Below, in pieces: positions 6,491 to 14,352 of a stretch of 17,110 bases of DNA. The stretch comes from Bacillota bacterium (GTDB taxonomy: Bacteria; Bacillota; Clostridia; Christensenellales; CAG-138). Each line of letters begins with the position of its first letter. The first letter of the stretch is position 1. Under the pieces are notes generated by a model. That model was not told the DNA's origin. It saw only the letters and a list, made by a program, of their open reading frames with translations, and did no database searches. The DNA lies in NCBI GenBank assembly GCA_023453725.1, contig JAEXTB010000014.1, positions 1-17,110 of the forward strand, in the 5' to 3' direction. The position numbers were made by a program, and so were the translations under genes.

Positions 6491-8193
6491 ATAAGGGGTT
6501 TTATTTCAAGCTTGCGCGTTCTAACGTCATGCGCAGCCGCCAGGTATATGTGCCGTATTTTCTGGCGACCGCCATTATCAGTGGCGTCTATTATCTGATA
6601 CTGGCCATGATATTTTCGCCGGGGCTCAAAAACGTGCCGGGCGGGGAGACCGCGCAGGCGATGTTTATTGCGGGCATCGTTGTATTTACGCTGTTTGCGT
6701 TCTTCTTTATGCTCTATATCAATGCGTTCTTAGTCAAGCGCAGGAAAAAGGAGTTTGGCCTGTACAGCGTACTGGGCATGAACCGGCGGCAGGTGGCGCG
6801 CGTGCTCAAATGGGAAAACCTCATCGTGGTAGGGGCTGGCGTACTCGCGGGCATTGCGCTGGGTTTGATAACGGGCCGCCTGCTCTTTTTGCTGCTGATG
6901 TATATCCTGCACGCCGTGGAAGGCAGCGCGTTCGTGGTTCCCTGGTTTGCGTTTGCGGGTACTGCTTTGCTGTTCTTTGCGGTGTTTGTGGCCACTTCGA
7001 TCTACAATGGCATCCGAATCCGCGTGGCGGATACGGCGGAGCTATTAAAAAGCGACCGCAAAGGGGAAAAAGAGTCTAAGGCTGTCGTGCCCGCCGCCGT
7101 ATTTGGGCTATTGCTGTTGGGGCTTGCGTACTTGGTGGCCATTACCTCAAACAATACGGGTATGGCGATGGGGCTGTTTTTTCCGGCGGCGTTTGTGGTG
7201 ATTATTTCGCCATACCTCTTGTTCAACGCCGGCAGCATCGCGTTTTTGCGTCTGCTTCGGCGCAACAAAAGGCTCTACTATCAGCCGGAAAACTTCATCT
7301 CCATCTCCTCCATGTTCCACCGCATGCGCCAGAACGCGCGCGGGCTTGCAAGCATCTGCATATTCTCCACCATGCTCATTGTGACGGTAGCGGGTACGTC
7401 TTCGCTTTATCTTGGGCGGGAACAGATTTTACGGGAGCAGCATCCGTATGATCTGCGTATATTTCTGGGGGATTTGAACGTGAGTGCTTATACCCAGATT
7501 GATGAGCTCTTGGGAATGCTTGCGTTGGAAAACGGCGTGGAGTTGTCCGGATCGCCGGAAAAGCTGGTAACGCCGGAGAATGCCCCGGAGAACAATATGG
7601 GCATGATCGTGCGCTATGAAAACTCCGAGTTTGTGCAGTTAAAGCATGGGTTGGTGCTCGATAAGATATTGATGCTGGATATCCAGGGTGCGGAACAGGA
7701 CGGAATTGCGTTTGTATCGGCGTTTGAGGACGCGATGCTGGAGCGGTATGGGGAAATCAACGGCATCAACGATATTTATTCCGCGCGTACCGACAGCTAT
7801 GGCGTATATGGCGGGCTATTATTCCTGGGCGTGTTCTTTGGCGTCTTGTTCCTTGCGGTAACGGTGCTGATGATCTATTTCAAGCAGGTGACCGAGGGGC
7901 AGGAGGACAAGGAGCGCTTTGAAATCCTGCAAAAAGTGGGCATGCAGGATACGGAGGTGAAGAATACCATCAACAAGCAGATACTATGGGTGTTCTTCCT
8001 GCCGCTCATAGGAGCGCTCATGCATATACTTGCTGCGAGCAACATGATCTCAAAAATGCTGGAAGTGTTCAGCCTGTATGATAAGACGCTCACATTGGGC
8101 TGCATACTTGTAACCTCCGCGGTGTTTGCGCTGGTGTACCTAATCGTGTACCGCCAGACGGCGAACGTCTATTACCGGATGGTAAGAAGATAG
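6487..8193 (+). CDS. FtsX-like ABC permease (BceB-like)
   Basis: A 568-aa membrane protein with the BceB plan: an N-terminal helix (about 22-44), an FtsX-type block with helices at about 58-82, 112-140 and 152-172, a middle group (about 200-220, 228-255, 288-308), one extracellular domain (about 310-440), and three C-terminal helices (442-464, 498-517, 536-556). KKEFGLYSVLGM (87-98) and KERFEILQKVGM (475-486) are the cytoplasmic coupling motifs that contact the ATPase. BceB proteins usually have about 620-670 aa with an extracellular domain near 200 residues; here the domain is about 130 residues, so the recognised ligand may differ. It would shield lipid II cycle intermediates from peptide antibiotics and signal to the kinase. 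Confidence 0.9.
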   Translation: MNKGFYFKLARSNVMRSRQVYVPYFLATAIISGVYYLILAMIFSPGLKNVPGGETAQAMFIAGIVVFTLFAFFFMLYINAFLVKRRKKEFGLYSVLGMNRRQVARVLKWENLIVVGAGVLAGIALGLITGRLLFLLLMYILHAVEGSAFVVPWFAFAGTALLFFAVFVATSIYNGIRIRVADTAELLKSDRKGEKESKAVVPAAVFGLLLLGLAYLVAITSNNTGMAMGLFFPAAFVVIISPYLLFNAGSIAFLRLLRRNKRLYYQPENFISISSMFHRMRQNARGLASICIFSTMLIVTVAGTSSLYLGREQILREQHPYDLRIFLGDLNVSAYTQIDELLGMLALENGVELSGSPEKLVTPENAPENNMGMIVRYENSEFVQLKHGLVLDKILMLDIQGAEQDGIAFVSAFEDAMLERYGEINGINDIYSARTDSYGVYGGLLFLGVFFGVLFLAVTVLMIYFKQVTEGQEDKERFEILQKVGMQDTEVKNTINKQILWVFFLPLIGALMHILAASNMISKMLEVFSLYDKTLTLGCILVTSAVFALVYLIVYRQTANVYYRMVRR

Positions 8194-8238
8194 GCCGGAA
8201 AATTCCCCGACTTTATCAGAGGGTTTTCTGCAAATGAA

Positions 8239-8259
8239 AAGTGCGCTTTAAGCGCACTT
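8239..8259 (-). terminator. Left-end hairpin of the element
   Basis: AAGTGCGCTT-T-AAGCGCACTT is a perfect palindrome around one base. Read leftward on the minus strand it is followed by TTCATTT, a weak T-rich tail, so it may stop transcription coming from the DegV genes. Read rightward it can fold but has no T-tract. Confidence 0.45.
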
Positions 8260-8455
8260 CAGCCCATCGGCAAACCCTTTTTCAGGGGTCTTGCCCCCGA
8301 ACCCCCACCCAAGGGACACGTCCCTTGGGAATTCCTTTCGTCGGGAACGCCCTATTTTAGGGCGTTCCTGGGAGTGGGTTCTTAGGGCCGTTACGGCCCT
8401 AAGCGGGTGATTGAGGGTAGAGCCCTCAACGTACCCCCTTTGGTGACACTCTGAA

Positions 8456-8478
8456 GTGCGCTTTACGCGCAGTTTTTT
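8456..8478 (+). terminator. Right-end hairpin with T-tract
   Basis: TGCGC-5 nt-GCGCA is followed by AG-type flank and six T (8473-8478). Read on the plus strand this could end transcription of the ABC transporter operon. The stem is only 5 bp, so efficiency is uncertain. Confidence 0.45.
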
Positions 8479-9343
8479 ACCGGTGGATGCCATAGAAAAA
8501 GAGCGCAATGGTTCCCGGCCCGACATGTGCTCCTGTCACAGGTTCATAACAGGTAATAATCATTTCACCCTGATGGCCGCTTTCGCGAATTCTCTGCGCA
8601 ACGTGATGGGCATCTTCTTCGCTGTCCGCGTGTGCGATGCCTACGGGTGTATTTTTATCCGCAACCAATTCTTCATAGCGCTGTACCAGTGCTTGAAGTG
8701 CCCTCCGCCTTCCGCGCTCGTTATGGTGTATTACAATTTTGCCGTCATGATCGCCCGTCAGTATTGGCTTGATCTGCAGAACATTCCCAACAAATGCTGC
8801 AGCGCTGGAAATTCGCCCGCCTCTTTTTAGATAGATAAGGTCTTCAACGGTGAAATACTGGCAGATGAAGGCACTGTTTTTCTGGGTGCTCGTGACAATT
8901 TCTTCAAAATCAAAGCCAGCTTGATTCATGCGTGCCGCGTGAAGTACCGGCAATCCCTCTCCAAGCGATGCGGCGCGGGTATCAATGACTGCGATTTTTC
9001 TTTGAGGGAAACGCTTCCGCATTTCTTCCGCTGCCAAAACCGATCCCTGATATGCGCCGCTGATGCCGCTGGACATACCAACGTAAATAATATCGGTTTC
9101 TTGGGTAAGGAAGGGCTCGAAAGCCTGACAAAACGAATGCGTATTCACCATGGACGTGCGGGCAATGGCGCCTTTTCGCAATGCTGCATAAAATGGCGCT
9201 CCATTGAATGGTTCATTGTTGCTTTGCGGGGATGGGTACTCAACGCCATCAACGGTATAATGGAAAGGAATCACTTCGATGTTCAGTTCCCTGAGCAGTT
9301 CTTCGGGAAGGTTCGCAGAAGTATCGGTCATAATCTGAATCAC
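8477..9343 (-). CDS. DegV family protein (FakB-like fatty-acid-binding), second of a pair
   Basis: A 288-aa DegV protein. The family binds a fatty acid and presents it to the kinase FakA for phosphorylation before membrane lipid synthesis. Visible motifs: TDTSANLP (6-13), ARTSMVN (61-67), SSGISGAY (91-98), KRGGRIS (173-179) and the C-terminal GAHVGPGTIALFFYG (271-285). The start is a GTG at 9343, one base after the stop codon of the upstream degV gene and behind AAAGAGG, which indicates translational coupling; the ATG at 9331 would cut into the first strand. No FakA-like kinase gene is nearby. The stop codon overlaps the right end of the hairpin element. Confidence 0.88.
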   Translation of the reverse strand: MIQIMTDTSANLPEELLRELNIEVIPFHYTVDGVEYPSPQSNNEPFNGAPFYAALRKGAIARTSMVNTHSFCQAFEPFLTQETDIIYVGMSSGISGAYQGSVLAAEEMRKRFPQRKIAVIDTRAASLGEGLPVLHAARMNQAGFDFEEIVTSTQKNSAFICQYFTVEDLIYLKRGGRISSAAAFVGNVLQIKPILTGDHDGKIVIHHNERGRRRALQALVQRYEELVADKNTPVGIAHADSEEDAHHVAQRIRESGHQGEMIITCYEPVTGAHVGPGTIALFFYGIHR

Positions 9344-9344
9344 G

Positions 9345-10235
9345 CTATTCGCCTCTTTCTGAGCCCCAGAAGAACAGCGCAACTGTTCCCGGCCCTGTGT
9401 GGCTCCCAATGGTCGTACCTATATTGTTGATCAGGACTTTTCCGTTGAGGTTTTTAAACCGTTCTTCCACAAGGTCCGCAACCATGCGTGCGTCTTCAAA
9501 GCAGGCGGATTGTGAGATAAAGCATTTTCCGGAATAGTCAAGCCCACCTTGGGCGCATGCCTCCATTCGATCAACGATCTCGCGGATAACGCGGCGCTTT
9601 GTACGTATTTTCTCGCGCGGGATCAACCGGCCCAAATGGTCCATATTCAGCAGTGGGCAGATATTTAAAATCGTACCGAACATGCCTGCTACTTTTGAGA
9701 TTCTGCCCCCATTCACATAGAATGTGAGATCCGTTGAGAAAAACCAATGGTGCAGCCGCAGCCTGTTTTTGATCACCCAATCATGGACTTCGTCGATCGT
9801 TTTCCCGGTATCGCGCAGGCCGGCCAGCGTATCCATCATTAAACCATAACCTGAAGAGGCTCCAAGCGAATCGACAATATAAACCTTACGCTCGGGGAAG
9901 CGCTCTCTTGCAATCATTGCGGCGCTTTGGGCTGAATTGTATGTACCCGATAACCCTGACGACAGGCATACATGCAGAATATCATTCCCCTGCTCCAGTA
10001 TTGCGGAGAAGTAATCTAAGTATTCTGCAATGTTAACCTGAGAGGTTCTGGTTTTTGCGCCGTGTTCCATGGCTTTATAGAACTGATCAAATGGCATGGA
10101 CTGGCCCAAATCGTCCAAGTATTCTTTCTCATTCACGAAGTAATGAAAGCAGATAAAAGAAATGCCGCGTTTCTCAAAGTGTTCTTTAGAAAGATCGGCC
10201 GTCGAGCAGCAGCTTAACACATACGGATGATGCAT
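9345..10235 (-). CDS. DegV family protein (FakB-like fatty-acid-binding), first of a pair
   Basis: A 296-aa DegV protein with STADL (11-15), KTRTSQVN (61-68), SSGLSGTY (92-99), NGGRISKVAG (175-184) and GSHTGPGTVALFFWG (277-291). The first motif, usually D-S-T-A/D-L, reads C-C-S-T-A-D-L here, so the leading Asp is replaced by Cys. The start is the ATG at 10235, 8 nt after a strong GGAGG; an in-frame ATG at 10259 lies upstream of that site. It shares a promoter with the following degV gene. The two paralogues differ in residues lining the expected acyl pocket and may bind different acyl chains (inference). Confidence 0.88.
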   Translation of the reverse strand: MHHPYVLSCCSTADLSKEHFEKRGISFICFHYFVNEKEYLDDLGQSMPFDQFYKAMEHGAKTRTSQVNIAEYLDYFSAILEQGNDILHVCLSSGLSGTYNSAQSAAMIARERFPERKVYIVDSLGASSGYGLMMDTLAGLRDTGKTIDEVHDWVIKNRLRLHHWFFSTDLTFYVNGGRISKVAGMFGTILNICPLLNMDHLGRLIPREKIRTKRRVIREIVDRMEACAQGGLDYSGKCFISQSACFEDARMVADLVEERFKNLNGKVLINNIGTTIGSHTGPGTVALFFWGSERGE

Positions 10236-10279
10236 GATCTTCTCCTCCCTGATATTCAAGCCGGTGTTTTTCTTTCGTT

Positions 10280-10308
10280 ATCTTAGCTGCCGGCGTGGCG
10301 AAGTACAA
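10280..10308 (-). promoter_or_regulatory. Promoter of the degV pair
   Basis: On the minus strand TTGTAC (10303-10308), a 17-bp spacer and TAAGAT (10280-10285). It lies 45 bp upstream of the first degV start codon. Confidence 0.6.
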
Positions 10309-10325
10309 CCTACTTTTTATCCGAA

Positions 10326-10369
10326 CAAAACACAAAGGAGTAGAGACGCACAATAAAACGCCCTACTCC
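10326..10369 (-). terminator. Terminator after the XRE membrane regulator
   Basis: GGAGTAG (10337-10343) and CTACTCC (10363-10369) form a 7-bp stem, extended imperfectly towards the loop. On the minus strand it is followed by TTTGTGTTTTG, and on the plus strand by CGTTTGTTTTT, so it may act in both directions. It starts 28 bp after the stop codon. Confidence 0.6.
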
Positions 10370-10397
10370 CGTTTGTTTTTCGTCTACAAATCGGAGA

Positions 10398-10994
10398 CTA
10401 CGGTTTCTTCTTCTCTCCTTTGATTTTGAAGCTTAGTAAAACCACGACTTGTGCAGGTATGGCAACAAGGAAAAGCTGCCAGGGGCGGTATTTGATCAGC
10501 GCGATATAGATTACGGCGATCAGGCTGAAAACCAATGCGGAAACAATCAACAGATTGTGCCTTCCGCGGTTCCAGACGGAGTTTAGAACAAGAAGAGTGA
10601 TCAGGGAAACGGGAACAGCGTATGCAAATATACTCCATTGAACAGTTCCCAATACCCAGAAGATGATAAAGACCAGGGTGGCAATGGTCCAAATCCCTGC
10701 GACAGAGACCATGATAATGGCTGAGGGATTGTATTTGCGAGCAGCGTCGCCTTGGCTTTTTTTCTGGGGGGTATCATGGTAATCGCATGTATTTAATAAA
10801 TCATCCACGGAAACGTTGAAAATCTCAGCCATTCGCTTCAGAACAAGAACGTCCGGAACAGATTCCGCGCGCTCCCATTTGGAAATTGTCTTATCGGAAT
10901 AATTCAATTTCTCGCCCAGTTCCGCCTGTGTCATATTTGCATTTGTGCGCTGCCTGATGATGTTACTGGCTATTACAAGCTTTACTTCCTCCAA
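10398..10994 (-). CDS. XRE-family regulator with a four-helix membrane domain
   Basis: A 198-aa protein. Residues 8-66 form a Cro/CI-type HTH (MTQAELGEKL, then SDKTISKWERAESVPD) that ends in the usual VSVDDLL. A basic linker (about 72-88) leads to four predicted membrane helices (92-114, 118-139, 148-167, 171-190) and a lysine-rich tail. This makes it a membrane-anchored DNA-binding protein, a common but poorly understood Firmicutes layout; its signal is unknown. The start is a TTG at 10994 behind AAGGGGGGGG, as no ATG or GTG gives the complete HTH. Its own promoter is covered by a perfect inverted repeat (11017-11043), which suggests autoregulation. Confidence 0.8.
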   Translation of the reverse strand: MEEVKLVIASNIIRQRTNANMTQAELGEKLNYSDKTISKWERAESVPDVLVLKRMAEIFNVSVDDLLNTCDYHDTPQKKSQGDAARKYNPSAIIMVSVAGIWTIATLVFIIFWVLGTVQWSIFAYAVPVSLITLLVLNSVWNRGRHNLLIVSALVFSLIAVIYIALIKYRPWQLFLVAIPAQVVVLLSFKIKGEKKKP

Positions 10995-11016
10995 GCTGCC
11001 CCCCCCTTACAATCAC

Positions 11017-11043
11017 TATTTCATTATAATGGATAATGAAATA
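11017..11043 (-). promoter_or_regulatory. Promoter and inverted-repeat operator of the XRE gene
   Basis: TATTTCATTAT (11017-11027) and ATAATGAAATA (11033-11043) are perfect 11-bp inverted arms with a 5-nt spacer. The minus-strand -10 TATAAT (11023-11028) lies inside the repeat, with ATGGCA 18 bp upstream as a moderate -35. An XRE dimer bound here would shut off its own gene. In the remaining sequence up to 11215 I see nothing definite. Confidence 0.65.
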
Positions 11044-11215
11044 CTATGCCATAACTCCGCTGCACGGTGGGAAGAATTTGCGTTCATTTTGCCGCAACGC
11101 AAAAGACAGCGTTTAAGTTGTTTTAAGCAAAGCATGGACTTTGGGCGTAGAATGGAAGAAAAGGAGCGCCTAGGAGTAGCGATCTCGGGAAATTGATTGG
11201 TAGACAAAATGGAAG

Positions 11216-11243
11216 AGGGACCGCTTTATGGTGAGCGGTCCCT
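11216..11243 (-). terminator. Terminator hairpin of the metal-dependent repressor gene
   Basis: AGGGACCGCT (11216-11225) and AGCGGTCCCT (11234-11243) form a perfect 10-bp stem with an 8-nt loop, two bases after the stop codon. The minus-strand tail CTTCCATTTTG is only moderately T-rich. Confidence 0.65.
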
Positions 11244-11245
11244 GC

Positions 11246-11680
11246 CTATTGTTCCGTTTGCTGTTCCGCCCGAAGCCGCAGCACCAGCTTTTCGATATTT
11301 TCCACCGTCCTGCGGTTGAAAAAATGCTCAATAAGCTCCACCTGTTCCAAATCTTCAGGCACGCCGTTAATAAGGCACAAGAATTCGTGCAGTACATCAT
11401 GCCGGTATAATAAGTAATTCCCCTCCGCTTCTCCCTGCGACGTGAGCTTGAGATAAGCGTAGGGGTGGTATTCCACAAGGCCCCGGGAGGCGAGCTGCTG
11501 CATCATTTTGGTGACAGAGGAGGGCTTGACGTTGAGGCTTTCCGCCACGGTCTGCACGCGCACAACGGGGTCCATGCGGGAAAGGCGGCAGATCATTTCG
11601 AGATAATCCTCCATGGTCCGCGTGATGGTGCGTTTTTGCACGCGGTCATAGCCATCCAGCGTGCGGAATTCACTTTTCAT
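11246..11680 (-). CDS. DtxR/MntR-family metal-dependent repressor
   Basis: A 144-aa regulator that represses metal-transport genes when loaded with Mn or Fe. The winged helix spans about 38-84 (VQTVAESLNVKPSSVTKMM). By mental alignment with Bacillus MntR all six metal ligands are kept: Asp25 and Glu28 in MEDYLEM, His94 in YRHDVLHEF, and Glu115, Glu118, His119 in VELIEHF. Asp at the first position is typical of MntR rather than DtxR, but the association with feo genes suggests iron control as well. There is no SH3-like third domain. The ATG at 11680 has AAAGG 7 nt upstream; the longer reading frame to 11743 runs through the control region. Directly upstream and divergent lies a decayed feoA copy, so this gene was probably once next to feoAB. 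Confidence 0.88.
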   Translation of the reverse strand: MKSEFRTLDGYDRVQKRTITRTMEDYLEMICRLSRMDPVVRVQTVAESLNVKPSSVTKMMQQLASRGLVEYHPYAYLKLTSQGEAEGNYLLYRHDVLHEFLCLINGVPEDLEQVELIEHFFNRRTVENIEKLVLRLRAEQQTEQ

Positions 11681-11687
11681 TGTATTA

Positions 11688-11965
11688 CCTTTCTTTCTTC
11701 TGCCGCATTGTGTAAGGGTAACTTCCTTGCATGCAATATGCAAAGGAAGGCCCGGCTGGTTAATGAAGCATATGAAAAGAAAGAGAAGAGTATGATGGAA
11801 AGTCTTCGCTCCTATTGGCGTAGCGGTCGGATTGCTTACCTATATGCGCGCGGCACATCGCGGAGGCGGCCTTTGGTGGGAAGGCCGACAATGTTGAAAG
11901 CTTGGGCTGGACAAGAGGTCATAGCGGAAATCAATTATGAATATAGTACTACTCAGATTAACTAA
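11688..11965 (+). pseudogene. Decayed duplicate of the feoA control region and feoA 5' part
   Basis: This stretch repeats, in the same order, the region upstream of the intact feoA (about 15462-15670). Exact blocks include CCCGGCTGGTTAATGAAG (11751-11768 and 15546-15563) and 24 identical bases (11784-11807 and 15578-15601) across the ribosome binding site and both start codons. From the ATG at 11792 it reads MMESL, then has lost 6 bp net in two places, keeps a recognisable RIAYLY-RRR match to FeoA residues 15-27, and then diverges. The frame ends at 11965 after 57 codons and lacks the FeoA SH3-like core. Upstream, CTTCCTTGCAT (11722-11732) and ATGCAAAGGAAG (11738-11749) form a near-perfect inverted repeat, which may still serve as operator for the divergent repressor gene. 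Confidence 0.72.
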
Positions 11966-12019
11966 AGTGCGGACGCGCAGAGCTGCTTGTGGCAAGCATG
12001 TTGATGCTGCTTTTTTTAA

Positions 12020-12088
12020 AACCAATCCCCGACCATTACCAAAGCAATGGCGTTAGTCGGCGGCATTGAAGAGATGGTGCAAAGGTAG
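12020..12088 (+). pseudogene. Possible 3' remnant of a TetR-type regulator gene
   Basis: After an in-frame TAA at 12017 there are 22 codons ending in TKAMALVGGIEEMVQR and a TAG at 12086-12088. ALVGGIxE followed by a short helix and stop resembles the C-terminal end of many TetR regulators. There is no start, no HTH and no ribosome binding site. The surrounding 11966-12129 otherwise holds no gene I can recognise. This is a guess from a short match. Confidence 0.3.
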
Positions 12089-12129
12089 TCTTAAATTGGC
12101 CTGCCGAAAACCCACTGTCGATAATTGGC

Positions 12130-12157
12130 TTGACAATTTGTACCAGCATGGTATCGT
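12130..12157 (+). promoter_or_regulatory. Promoter of the lipoprotein gene
   Basis: A consensus TTGACA (12130-12135), a 16-bp spacer and TATCGT (12152-12157) preceded by TGG, an extended -10. It lies 32 bp upstream of the start codon. Confidence 0.6.
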
Positions 12158-12189
12158 GGTATTGCAAAATTTTATATCGGAGGAAAGCA

Positions 12190-12858
12190 ATGAGAAAGCA
12201 TCTTTTACTCGTTTTCATCATAACTCTCGTCGCATTGCTGGCAGCCTGCGGCGATAAGCCCTCCGATGCCCAAGGCCTCAAAATTGCACCCACCCCGACG
12301 GCCTCACCTTTGCCGCAGATCGTCTCTGAAGGAATGGAAACGGCGCCCCCTGAGGCAACACCTGCGCCCCCGGTCTTAAACGTTGAAGAACTGCTGTCGG
12401 CCGCGGAAGCCACGGAATTCGTAGGCCAAGCGGTCACGGCTTCTTTCGATTCAGCGGGGGTATCGGAGACCGGCGAGACGTCAGGCATCTATACGTATGA
12501 ACTGCCAAACGAAGGTGTCGATTATACGGATTCAATTGTGGCCGGCCTATATCTGATACAGAACGGCTTGATTTCCCCGTCCGAGCTCGAAAAAGGACAT
12601 GACGCTGAATGGGCATTTGAGGACTTCAGAAAAACCTATTCCGACAGAACGGTCGATGTTGCCAGCCTAGGCGCCAAAGCTTTTTATGTGAACCTAAACG
12701 GCGACGTTCACGTCTTGTTTCAGGATTACTACATCCTCGTTGTATTCCGGAAAAGTGACATTGACTTGGAAGCAAACATTGCGCTCAACAAATCCATCGC
12801 TGCGTTCATTATCGATAAGATCTCCATGGCCGACGTTTCCCTGACCCCGCCGGAGTGA
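12190..12858 (+). CDS. Lipoprotein of unknown function
   Basis: A 222-aa protein with a lipoprotein signal peptide: basic start MRKH, a hydrophobic stretch and the lipobox LAAC with Cys20. A Pro/Ala/Thr-rich linker (about 30-65) keeps the folded part away from the membrane. The domain at about 65-222 is acidic and mixed alpha/beta in appearance, with SIVAGLYLIQNGL and YYILVVFRKSDIDLE as notable stretches. I do not recognise the family. GGAGGA lies 6 nt before the ATG at 12190; an earlier in-frame ATG at 12130 falls on the promoter. It is convergent with the amino acid transporter operon, only 16 bp from the ATPase stop codon, with no terminator visible between them. Confidence 0.75.
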   Translation: MRKHLLLVFIITLVALLAACGDKPSDAQGLKIAPTPTASPLPQIVSEGMETAPPEATPAPPVLNVEELLSAAEATEFVGQAVTASFDSAGVSETGETSGIYTYELPNEGVDYTDSIVAGLYLIQNGLISPSELEKGHDAEWAFEDFRKTYSDRTVDVASLGAKAFYVNLNGDVHVLFQDYYILVVFRKSDIDLEANIALNKSIAAFIIDKISMADVSLTPPE

Positions 12859-12874
12859 ACTCCTCAAAGCGGTA

Positions 12875-13732
<858 letters not shown>

Positions 13733-14352
13733 AACAGCAGGTAAAAGGCACCCGAATAGAAAAGCGGCCAGATGATCGCGGCGGACTTGATATAATCTTC
13801 GGCCTCCATGACGATCTCACGGACAGCAATTACACGGGCGAGCGACGTATCCTTCACCAGCGTAATGATTTCGTTGGACATGGGGGGAACGATGCGCTTG
13901 ATGACCTGCAACAGGATCACCTGAAAGAAAATCTGCCGTTTTGTCATGCCAAGCACTTGGCCCGCCTCATATTGCCCCCGGGGAACGCTTTCGATGCCGC
14001 TGCGGAATATCTCGGAAAAATAAGCCGCGTAATTGATGACAAAAGCGACTAACACCGCCTCCAACCGCGGGAAAGCAGACCCGCCCCATATGAGCCCGGG
14101 TCCGTAAAAAACGATGATCACCTGCAATATCAGCGGTGTGCCGCGTATCGCCCAGACAAATGTCTTCGTGAGCCATTTTAGAGGCGCAAACCTGCTCATC
14201 GATCCGAACGAAATGCCAAGGCCAAGCGGAACGGCGCACAAAAGCGTGAGTATAAATATCCAAAGCGTTTTCAGGAATCCTTCGAGCAACGTTTGGGTAA
14301 CAACAGCAAAGCTCATAACACACAATCCTTTTTTGGGGGGGGAATAGGGATA

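Larger units (their letters stand above)
8237..8478. repeat. MITE-like intergenic element packed with hairpins
   Basis: A stretch of about 240 bp bounded by terminal inverted repeats: 8235-8262 and the reverse complement of 8451-8478 agree at 23 of 28 bases, with the inner 13 (AAGCGCACTTCAG) identical. Inside and at the ends lie seven hairpins: 8239-8259 (10-bp arms), 8269-8295, 8308-8329 (10-bp arms, 2-nt centre), 8344-8368 (11 bp), 8381-8403 (10 bp), 8411-8429 (7 bp) and 8456-8470 (5 bp). There is no plausible gene in it. The right end includes the first base of the downstream DegV gene's stop codon. It looks like a non-autonomous mobile repeat or a BIME-like array. Mobility is inferred; only one copy is in this window. 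Confidence 0.7.

Noticed and set aside
8308..8430. Hairpins considered as a CRISPR array or riboswitch
   Set aside because: The stems differ in sequence and there are no equal repeats with spacers; no riboswitch core motif is recognisable and the neighbouring genes are convergent, not downstream.
8248..8526. Minus-strand frame of 92 codons across the hairpin element
   Set aside because: It overlaps the end of the degV gene and consists mostly of palindromic sequence; no ribosome binding site or protein-like composition.
10945..11196. Small plus-strand frame between the XRE and repressor genes
   Set aside because: It starts inside the XRE gene, crosses the operator and has no ribosome binding site or recognisable product.
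11971..12010. Possible Cys-rich end of a FeoB-associated protein in the plus strand
   Set aside because: Cys and Gly codons recur, but only if frameshifts are assumed; the match is too short and degenerate to support.
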